Of a DNA stretch of 64,000 nt, positions 50,901 through 62,900 are shown in pieces. A program made the translations under genes and the position numbers. Below the pieces are notes generated by a model that made no database searches, was not told the DNA's origin, and was given only the letters and a program-made list of their open reading frames with translations. The stretch covers positions 42,193,076 through 42,257,075 of the forward strand of contig CM037870.1 of the NCBI GenBank assembly GCA_021292105.1, read 5' to 3'. Numbering within the stretch: the stretch's first letter is position 1; each line of letters starts with the position of its first letter. The DNA is from Anadara kagoshimensis. Lineage: Eukaryota > Mollusca > Bivalvia > Arcoida > Arcidae.

Positions 50901-53900
50901 TTAAATAATTACTGTTTTTCATGAACAAATAATGTTATTCGTCACATTTAAAAAAAAAACTATAGGAAACCATTTATAGTAAGATATTAATAAGTAACTT
51001 TCAGCTCTCCAGTACTTTGATTTATATTTTTTCTTTTACAGGTCCACACCATCTAGTGGTAAATATGGCTTACGCAATGGAAGTCCTACTAAAATGAACA
51101 GACCAAAAACAGCAGCAGCAGTATTAACAAGAACTGAGTATGTTGTATAGTCGCTGTTAATATTATGATTTATCTCCCTTGAATAAACAGGGGACCGCAG
51201 TGGCTGGTTGGTTAAGGCATTAGCCTTCAAACCCATTAGTCTTGATCACCACAACTGGGTTTGACCCTAGTTGACCACATGTGAGAAAGTTCCTTGTTGT
51301 AGGCTTTAATTGCTTGCCTCTGTACCAGGATAATAGACTGAATGGTCTGTGATGATTATCTGCATATGTAACAAAAAGGAGAAAATGACAGGATCGGACT
51401 GGAGATCGAACCTTGGACCTCCCGCACTATAGGCTAGTGCTCTACCACTGAGCTACCCAGACCACTACATTCCTCCCCTGTTATTTTTAGTTTTCCATGG
51501 TCCCATGTGGGAAATTTCACACACACAAATTACCTTGAATGGACTTTATATGGCCCATAATTGCAAATTGCCAGTCTACGAATTTCAAGGTCCACACTGG
51601 CCACAAAACTGTAGCAGGAAGGAGAAAAATGCAGGATGGAACTTGGGACCTCCTGCACAATACACAGGTGCTCTACTACTGAGCTATCCAGGTTGCTACA
51701 CAGCAAGTGTACTAATACTGTAAAGGCTGCCCTTAGTTCCCTTTAATAGTAGTTAAATACTTGAAGAAAACTAGGTACACTCCACATCAACTTGTGTTTA
51801 ATTAATCAATAGGAAAATTGGAAATGTCTAATTATGATTTTATTTTAATGTATGTGTTTACTAATTATTAAACAAACTGTTTTATTGATTCTACATGCAC
51901 TCTATTATAGGGGATGTGACAGGGTCCTACAGGTAGAACACGAACCAACTAGGAGACATAATTTTGAGAATCACATGCCTGTCAAGAAAAGTAAACCACC
52001 ACCATGGCAACAAAAACTAGAGGTACAAACACTTGTCTTAACGTTTTTCAAAATGGTTTTCAATTGTCAAATTAGTTTTCAGAAGACAGAATTGGTTTTA
52101 ATAGTCTTAACAGATTTATCTGGTCTTTATAAACAGGGGTCATTATATACAGGTCACTATGATAGACAGGTGTTCATTAGTGGGGTGATGCAGATCGACA
52201 TACAGACTATCATATTATAAATACAGTCCATAACAGCATGATTGGGTATTTTTCTCTGTTATTTGTTGGATTTTTTTTTTGCAATACCCTAAGTAACTTT
52301 ATCTTCCCTGAAATCTAAGGTCCTTTTTCACATTGTATAAAATTTTTCTTAAAAATGCATTTTTAGATATGTGGTAATTTTGTTTTTCTGAAAAAAATTT
52401 AATGCATTTCTGTAACTGATCATCAAATTTACTGGTAGTTAAGGGAAATGATACTGTAGTTAAGGAACTGATTGTGAAAATAGGGACAGATCACAGTTTC
52501 CTGATCCCTTTAACCTTTGTGTTGGACATTTTGAAAAAAAAGTTTATGCCAGGAATTCTTAGAATAACCTTGTTCTACAGGAAAACCTAAATATGTTTAT
52601 ATATATCCAAAGGAAATAATAGTTCCACACAAGTGTTAGGAGATATCACTTGGTATGGTGGCAACCCCCATTGTTAAGATATTTAGGGATTTAAGGTGTT
52701 ATTTTAAAAATCACTTTGAAACTTTATATGTCTGTATTTAGTTTTTCCCTTAAAAATATGTATTCGTAAATTCATAGTTCAAAAATAGATTGCCAAAATT
52801 TGCCAAATTTACAGTTGAGGAACATGTTAGTTAAAAAATGATTGTGAAACTGGGGCTTATGATATATAGATAGTCATAACATTTCTTCATTGTTCATTGA
52901 TTATTAATTTATCTTATAACTGAATTAATTTATTTTTCAGCAACCATTAGTGCCATTTGTTGTGGCTCCAGGTTATATCCTCTCCAGAAGTAAATCAAAG
53001 TTTGCTGTCACAATCAAAGATGAATTTTTCGAACCTCAATTAGATGAGGTAGAAAAGTAAGTTTGATTTTTGTCAGATTTTTATTTTCAACTAACAAGTA
53101 CAGAAATAATTATGCCATACCCTCAGCACAAGTATCATCATCCAATGTTACATAAAGATTTTGTTTTAACACTTGGAGATAAAATTTTAGTTCAACTAAT
53201 TAAAGATCATGTCAGCCAGGATGGGGGGGGGGGGCATATTGTTGTTTACATCTCTTTTTTGAATTCTTCAAAACTTTATTCAGAATTCAATAAATCTTTA
53301 AGTCAGAATCAATTATTGCTGGGTTAAGTACAATTCATGTGACAGCTACCAAAATAGTACCTGGTAGAATGGCTAAAACATCTACATAAATAAGTGTAGG
53401 TAAAATCTGGGGTGAAATTTTAATTCCTAAGGGTCTTAAACTGTAATTTGTTCATTAACTAAAAAATAAGAATTGGCTCCCTTTGACCACTAATGTAACT
53501 TAAAACACAAGAATAAGCTTACTCTGTGATCTAGCACGTTAAAGTCGCCTGAGTGCAAGCTAGCACAAGGCAGACCATAAAAGACACTCGCACTTCATAC
53601 GCATACACAAAACTGTTCATAGATTAATCCATAGAGATTAATAAAATAGTTCTCGTAGCGAATGGCTGAAAAATTGCTGATGCGACATTAAGCAACATTC
53701 AACCAACCAACCAATAAGCTAACTTTGATCACTGCATTCCAGTTGGTGCTATGTAACTGAAATATCTGTTTTGTTAGAATTGTTATTAAATACTTTTATT
53801 TTTGTTTTTTTGTAATTTTCAGGAAAAAGCAAGAAGCTGAAAGGTAAATTTTCATTGTTTATTTATACATTAAATACAAGTATTATCTCATTCACATGGT

Positions 53901-56900
53901 GGCAATATATAGCAGAATTCAGAAACTGAAATACATTGATTTTGTATCAATATACTTTTTAAACCTCTTAATTATAGCTGCATGTGTATTTGATATGGTC
54001 CACTCAGCTCTCTTTCTACGTTTCTATAGCAATATTATAACTCATATTGTTATAATCCTATATGTGTATGTAGATCATTTAGTGTTCATTAAACATTGAA
54101 TTCTGTTGTGCAGCTGTCAAATTCAATTTTTCTTACAGTTGATTCATATTTATTTCTCTGCTCAAAAGGATTTAATTTGAGTACCTAGCCTCTTGGTGGT
54201 CAAACATCCCACATCTCTCTTCATTGAAGTTCTCTGATGCACCCCTGAATTGAGTACATTTGTATTTTAATGTTCCTAAAAAGATGTTTTTAATGGAATA
54301 CTGTAAACTTATTTAATTTCGTGTGAATTTATTTCCACAGTATAGGAAATTTGGACATATCCACATAGTTAAATTTTTCGCGTTTTTTGAAATATGGACT
54401 AACACAATAGGCATAATATAAATTTCGCTTGGTATTAATTTTCGCAAAAAACAAACCTGTATGTATACAGTATCCGGCATTAACATTGCATATAACCTGA
54501 AAATACAGCCTTTTTCACGATGGCAGGTATCAAGTTGTATGTTATTGAATCCCACTGCCTTTTCTTTAGAACAAAATAAATATAATTTGGAATGTTTTTA
54601 CAGGCAAGCTAAGGAAGAAAGGTATTGCATGTACTACATATGGTGTATGAAATATTAACATTGTTTGTATATTTTAAGTATGCATGGTTTGTGATTTAAT
54701 GAGGAAAATATTTATATAAATATCAGAGCTGCAAACCCTATTTTGTGTAATTGTGGGTCTGACCAAAATCCTACAGTGTTTCGGTGCATTCCTACCAAAA
54801 GAATTGAAAATAAGATATAAAAACAATTGGTGCATTTTCATGTGGTTATAGTTTTCAGAAATGGAAACAGTATAATGCACATAGTGGTTTTTCACAAGCC
54901 GCAGTCCCGGTCACAAAATTAATCCACTTCATCCTTAGTCCACCCACGTAAATCACTCTAATTTGCAGCAATTACAGGTGGATTTGAGTGGTAATGAATG
55001 AACATTACAAATCCTCAAACTCTATGGTCATTTGCGGGTCAGTCCCCTTTTTGGCGGGTCACTGGTAATTAATGTCCAAATCAGGGTCGGACCTGCGGGT
55101 TGCAGATCAGTTGGCAGCTCTGCAATATACCTTTTATACATTTTTAGCTCACCTGACCGAAGGTCATGTGAGCTTATGGCATAGCGCAGCGTGTGTATGT
55201 GCGTGCGTGCGTGCGTGTGTGCGTGCGTGCGTGTGTGCGTCGTTAACACCTATATTCGACTTCTCCATTGAAACTACTGGACAGTTTTTAATGAAACTTT
55301 GTCAGAAGTATATATGGGCCGGTGCAATTCAGATTTGTTCGTGGCGTTGCTATGGCTACCATAACTAGGTCAAGGTGACCTAGGGGTGCAAAAATCTTAA
55401 AAAATCTTCTTCTCCGAAAGTACTGATTGGAGAAAAAATCTGATGTGATTTTTGGCTTCTCTAGGGTCTTAAGCCTATAGTTTGTTCATTTTGTGAAATT
55501 CAGATAAAAAATAGGTTACGCGTTTTTGCGTTTAATTTTGAAAAAATCGTAAAAAAGCTTCAAATTGTTATAACTTGACTATTTGACCAGATAATGACAT
55601 GGGGTTTTCAGTTTTGACATCTTCTTGTTAGTACCTTCAAAATGAGGTCAAGGTCAATTGTGAAGGTCGTGACCTAATTTTTTTTTACCTCTGATTATAA
55701 TTATTATCTTGAAAACTATAAACATTTTGTATAGGCATATATATTAGAATGTTGTAGGTATCGATACAGCGATCATTTTGATGTATAGAAAAAGGTCATG
55801 GGTTCAAAGGTCAAGGTCACAGATGTGAAACAATACCAAAATGGTTAATTATCTCAAAAACTATAAACTTTTTGTATAGGCATATATATTAGAATGTTGT
55901 AGGTATTGATACAACGATCATTTTGATGTATAGAAAAAGGTCATTGGTTCAAAGGTCAAGGTCACAGATAAAAAACAATACCGAAACCGTTAATTTTCTG
56001 GAAAACTATAAACTTTTTGTATAGGCATGTATATTAGAGTTTAGTGGAGTTTAGTATTTATGTGTTCTTTAAATCTATCAGCTAGCCATTAGTTATCAGG
56101 TGAGCGTATCAGGCCCATGGGCCTCTTGTTATGTTATACAGGACTTTTAAGAAAATTTCCTTCAGAAATCAGGGACCTTGATGGCCTAATGGTCTAAAGC
56201 ATTGGCTTATGGATAAAATCTCATTTCTTAGGTTTGAATCATAACAGGTGTGAGAAGGTTTGTCAGTTTGTTTGATGAAGTTTGGTGGTTTTCTTCAGGC
56301 ACCACAGATTCTTTCTGAAGTGTTAAACACTCTCTTTTGAAATCACCATACATGATTATATTTCTTTGATTGATCTGCTGCTAACACTTAAGTGGAAGTA
56401 TTTAAAACCCACAGTAAACAAAGTAACATCACCCTTTCCATGTTGAATACCAAATTAAGGTTCAAAAGTTAAGGTCAACACCAAATTAAGGTTCAAAGGT
56501 TAAGGTCAACACCAAATTAAGGTTCAAAGGTTAAGGTCAACGAAGGGTCAAATCTTAGATTTGTCCCCCCCCCCTTAGGTATGGGATGGTTTATGTATGT
56601 TTTTAATGAAATATTTATCATATATCCACTTGTTCCATGGCATGGGTCACTTGTATATGTGTGTATAAGTATATGCATGATATGTACCAATACAATCTAC
56701 CGGTAATGTTTTACCATAAATCATGCATGTGTGTTGGTCTGATTTAAGTGACGATGGCTTATATTCAGAACATTTTGTTGTTTTTATGTAAATGTGCATG
56801 TGTTTTTTTAATTGATGTGTTTTAAGTTAAGTCTTAACACTTTGCTTACATTTTGCATTACCAATGTGCTTATAACATTGTATTAAGACTTTGTTTTTGC

Positions 56901-59900
56901 ACACTTTGCATGGTCAAAGGTTTACCAGTAAAACCATTAGATACACTACAGTCTTTTTTATTAAGAATCATTAGAAGAGAGCAATATAATCAAATCAAAA
57001 CCTGTGTGGCAAGTAAATTAGTTGAAAGTTGAGTAATGGTGTTTAACGTCCCAGTCAAGAAAATTTCACTTATATCGAGGCATCGATAGCTATAGGCAAA
57101 GATGCAAAACTTTTGCCTGTGCGTTCCCTGATGGAATTATACAGCAGTGTTCTTTATCATGCTAAGCCTACCATGACACGGGAGCTTGTTTATTTTAAGT
57201 TCCCATCCGAAAGAGCCATGACATTCATTTCATAATGTTAAGTGCTTGGTGAAAGAACAGTGACTTCCCACTTTCAAGTCTTGGTTCAGACCCAGTCGGG
57301 GTTCAAACCCACAACCTCCCACTTACTGAGCCAGTACTTTACCAGGGCAAGTAAATGACTGGTTACTTAGTATATCCAACATGAATTGATACAGGGAGAT
57401 AGACATCTGCTATATAAGGTGTGACAATGAACTACTAGTATCATTTCCCAAAAATAGTTGTATGCATGCCAAGACAAAAAACAACAAACAAAGGAACCAG
57501 TGTTACCATTGTAGCAAGTATGCAGGTTTGACTATAGTTACAATTTAATAATTTATGCTATATCATTGAATTAGTTCAACTTCAACTTCAACTTTGGTAC
57601 TTGATAACATTCGGAAGCAGACATCAAATCAAGGAAAAAACCATGTACATGTGTGCAGTGTGGAGTCTCTGGTGCACAATAAAAACAAATAAACAAATAT
57701 ATACACTGTACATAGGTTGCTGGTTGTTTATGGTGCTCCAGTGACTGCGATCTTGAAACTATCTAGATCTAGTGCAGCTACAAACCCCATTCAGCTACTC
57801 GTTCTAGTACATAGTTGCTCTCAGGAAAAATGAGTTCCTTCTTAGAATTTGATGGGAGGCAACCCTATTTCATAGATTCATAGAACAACAACAACTTGAT
57901 TTACCATGATTGTTATTTAAATAATGTCATATTTATGATATATGGATAAATTCTATGCTTTCAGAGATTCTTTGGTGGAAGAACTACAGAAACAGATATC
58001 AGACTTGACGTTATATCTAGAAGAAGAAAGACTAAATCACAAACAAACAAAACAAAAGGTAAACAAATAGTTTACAAATAAAATAATACAAAACAAAGGA
58101 ACAAACAGAATTACAGAAACAGATATTAAACTTAACATCACAAAGCACACAAATCAAAAGAGTGGAGTAAAGATATATTGGTGTTTTACATAAGTCAAGA
58201 TTTTTCCACTTATATTGAGACAGTCAGTTCTGGAATGGTTTGAGGAAATTGGAGTTCCTAGAGTAAACCACTGACCTTCTTCAGCAAGGGAACTGACTAA
58301 CACTCAGAACTGCCAGAGTTGGATTCAAACCTAAGTGAGACCATGTGATTTTTAAACGCCTACTTTGACAAATCAAAGAGAAAATTAAGCAAAATGAAAA
58401 GTACAAATCAAACTTTGTAAACAAACATGAAACGTGGGATAACAGACAATGTTGATTTAAAAAAACCAGTAAAACCTCAATTTATTGCTGTCATTTGTGC
58501 AGTCAGTTTTTGGTTTTATAAAGTAATTGGCAATAAATTGAGGGAGACTTATAACAAAAAGCATAGAAGAAAAGGTTTTTTGGACTGCAAATTAGCATGG
58601 CGATAAGCAAACTGGTCAATTTATTGAGAGGCATTAAAAGAAGAGTTTACTGAATATAATTTTTATAAAAATACAACATTTAAACAAAGAAAATAGGTGT
58701 TAATGCTGAAAATAAGACAATGAAATAAAATAAAACATATTTACTGTCGTGAATTGAATTTGAATGTTGTGGTTTTAGTTTGATTCAATCTTTTACAACG
58801 TTTGAAAGTCTTACACCAGCTTGAAAATACAATTTCTGAGTACAAGAGCAATAGGGATGATTAAAAAACCTAATACAGCTTATAGCAAACAAAAATACAT
58901 ACAAGAGAGTGGCAAAATTAATTATAATATGTTTTCAATAGTGTAATTAAAATGTGGTTAATATTATATTTATACACAGGCTGAGGAGTTTCTAAGAGAT
59001 AAGATAGAAGAGTTACAAAATACACATAAAGACCATATCAGGTTTGTATAACCTTATTTTAGGTCATTCAGTATTCAGTTTTTCTCAGTATTTTGCTTCA
59101 AGCTTTAAACATTCCATTATTGTAAGTGAGATTTGCAATTTTTGAAAATATTTACATCACAAATTTCCAAAATATTGTAATATTTATGGGAAAAGATGAA
59201 CTGATATGATTCCATTTCGATTGGTACGTATTTAATTGTTTTGCACAAGTGATTTGCATTACAAGGTACAATTTCAAACCCCATTGACAGCACATAAATA
59301 ATGAACAGGCAGAAAGTTGATGCAGCCTTCACTAAAAATAATTCTATTGATGGACACTTAAATAAACAAAAAGTTTTCTTTAAAAAATACAATTTGCCAG
59401 AAGTAAATTAAAATTTAAGATTTAATTTCAAAGCTTTGTTATTTGTAAGCATTTATGGCACTTAAGCACTCAGATTTTCTGAATTCATATTAATAACAAA
59501 TTATGTAAAATTACAATTTAAGGTATTTTAAGGTAATTGTTTTTTGTTTCGTGTATTTTTTTTACTACCAGTATTTAATTTCATGGTGATAGATATCAAA
59601 TTTTAGACATAGGCTTTAATACAAATGGAATGGATAAATTATGTTTTTTACATTGATACAGTTACATGTACCAATAAATAATCTGTTTTTTTTTTGTTTT
59701 TTTTTTCTTTTTTCTTTTTTTTTTTTTTGGTGTTGTTGACCTTTATACTGATCTGAGTAAATGCTAAATCTAGTAACTGAAATTTGAAAAGTCATTGCTT
59801 AAAAGGACAATCAAGTTTGCAACATTATGCTGCTTTCTTTCAAGGTCATGTTTGAGGCAGTTATTATCACTGGTGACGGTTTAAACCAAGTTGTATTTCA

Positions 59901-62900
59901 AAACTGTATGTTTTTGTATTGTTATTTAAAAATACATCTTGTAATAAATATACATTGTATTTTATTTTGTTTCATGTATTAATGATCAAAATATGTTTTC
60001 CATAGCAACAACATTAATCTTGTTCATGTTATAATTGCATTTATGAATCTTAACCATTTATTTACACTTACAAAAGCCTCATTTAATCTAAAAAATGTAT
60101 CTGACTGTCATTTATTAAAATTTTGCAAAAAAATCAAGACTATGATATATATATAACATATACCATTATGCAAATCAGAAGGATTCAGCAATTTGTTGTC
60201 AAAATAGTGGTTGGCTAAACCAACTAAAGACAATTTTGTCAGGGTTGATTCCACTGAGTCTGCATAATTATAAATATTAAAGAAGAAAATTGTTTTCATG
60301 TCATAACTTCCTGATCACTTTTGACAAGTGAATGCTTTCTATCAGGCTTGCATTACTGTTAGTCAGCTACATACAATTTTATTCCCTTCAATTTTATGTT
60401 AAATCGCCCTGTAATTTTAGTTATCCATTTTTACCAAGCATTGGAAGTATATCCTTAATCAAATCTAAGTGACTTAGGTACAATTTTCTATTTGCAGTTT
60501 AGCAGGTATCATTTTAATTTATTAATTCATATCAAATCAAAGCTTAGTACTAGTATGTACAATTATAAAAATAATAACATGTGTGACATTCATTCTCTTT
60601 TATAATTCTTTAACAGAGACTTAGATGAAGACCACAATGAATCATTAGAAAAGTTAAGAAAACAGTTAGAGACTGAACATGATCAGTATAAATCTAATAC
60701 AGAATCTCAAATTAGTAAGTACCTAGATAGTTACATTAGAGTTGTCTCCCTTTAACAGATTTTGATATAAAAATTTCAGTTGTTACAGTAATTACTTATG
60801 ATTTTGCACTCAGAAATAATGTTAAAATACTGGAATTTTGAGGTCATTGTCCAAATATTTCTATTGGTTGTATAAAAAATTTAGTTGTTTTGTGACATTA
60901 TTGATCAATATGTCCAGAAGGTCACTTTAGGAGATTTACTGTCTCTGTTAAAAAAAAAATTAAATCTGTTCTTGGCCTTGAATTAAAAACAAATTATGCA
61001 TTACTGTCATATGTACCAAATTTATTTAGTTTCTTAGAATGTCAGAAAAGATCCATTTACACCTAAATGTATTTTTTGTGTTTCTTATTTTTGCATAATT
61101 TATTTATTTTCCAGATAAGATGAAGAAGGAATTAGAATTTTACAGTGGTGCGTTTGAGTCTTTTCAGAGCACATTACGTTCTGAACTGGATGAGAAATGG
61201 AACAAACGAGAACATGATTTATTGATGATGTTCGAGGAACAAAAACAGGCATCCATTCATGAAATAAGTAAGATATATTTATATACAATTTAAATTCCAT
61301 GTTTCATTTGATTATATTTATTATCATAAAATATTGTGTGCAACAATCTTGTAGATTGGTCAAGTAAGCAGGCTCATAATTCAAGAGCCATGGGTTTAAA
61401 CCCCAGCTTTGTAGCATGGTATGTCCTTTAACAAGACATTTAATGCTACATTGCACCAATCTTCCTGCATAGTAAATGAATGAGTGTCAGTAAAAATGTT
61501 TACCTTGCATCAGACTATCAATGTTTGTTGGGGGGTTGGGGAAGGGGGTTGGGGGGGAGTGAGCCTTGTACTTTTAGTTGCACATGCTACCAACTACAGA
61601 AATTACAATAAGTATGAGCCTGATAAAGGCCTATGGCAGACTTAATCTTACATAGTCAATACTGAAAGATGGGCAAGATAAATGTTTTTGTAAACCCCCT
61701 TTTCACATTTTTTTTTGGTCTAAAAATGTGGGTTTTAAGTGAGAAAATACAATACTCTCACATACTTCAAACAGTTGGGCAATTTTCAAACAACAGGAAT
61801 TGCAATAAGCACTAGCCTGATAAAGGCTCACGACTGACTTTAACTTAACATGCTTAGTGAGATTTATGAACCATCTTTTAACTTTGATGTTTCAGACAAG
61901 TCTATCTTAATAAATGAATTAAGTGTAAGACAGTTATAAAATATTATATCATTTAGTTATATAAGGGATGATATGGACATTACATAGACATAACAATATT
62001 TCAACGAAGCAATTTAAGTCAACAAGATTTGTTCCAACATTTAAATGTTTTAGAATATCAGAATATCATAGAGCTCATTATTATTTCAGGTGTTGTAGTT
62101 TGTGTTAATTAAGTCTTGAAACGTTTAGAAAATGTGCACACACACAGACACAGACACACACACACATACACATATATATATAGTTATTTATTTTAATAGT
62201 TTTATGTGAATTTGTTTAGAAAATGTTTTAAAAAAATAAACTTTTTATGTGATTTTAAAGAAGCAGAATCTAAGCAGAGAGGTAATTTGAGTTGTTGTGT
62301 ATTGGAGACATAATCAGATATAATACATGTGATATTAACTAGCATTATACATTTGGTACTGGGCATCACTGCATATAAATTACGGTTAAACATCACATTT
62401 ATATAAGACAATATGGGGACCATGGCTAGGGCATAACCAAATTTCAATGGAGTTTGCCAGCTTATCACATGATTAATACACCTTAACGATTGTGCGGAAT
62501 GTTTTGCAAAACGTTTATGTTCCAATTTCTTGGTGTATTATTTTTACGGGAAAACATGAACTAAAGTGATCTATCTCGAATGGAAATAATAGTCCCGCAG
62601 AACATTATGGGGTTATCACATGTTACACTGATGTTTAAGGACAGTTTATATCTCAGGGCATTAATTACTGCATCTAAACCTCAAATTTAAAGTTTATGAG
62701 GGACAGTTTGTATATAATGACATCACAAAATTTTAATTATAATAAAATGTCATAACTAAATAAGGCTATATTGGTATCATTGGGCATAATGAAAATTTAC
62801 AGTACATGCACACATGAATAGCACATGGGTAACCTTGGTATTATTGTATAATGTGTAATTATAGACACCTCACAGTTATATAATAAAACAGTTATAGGAC

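Noticed and set aside
51036-51236. 66-codon minus-strand frame
   Set aside because: Antisense shadow of the FLACC1-like exon at 51042-51137 and a SINE head.
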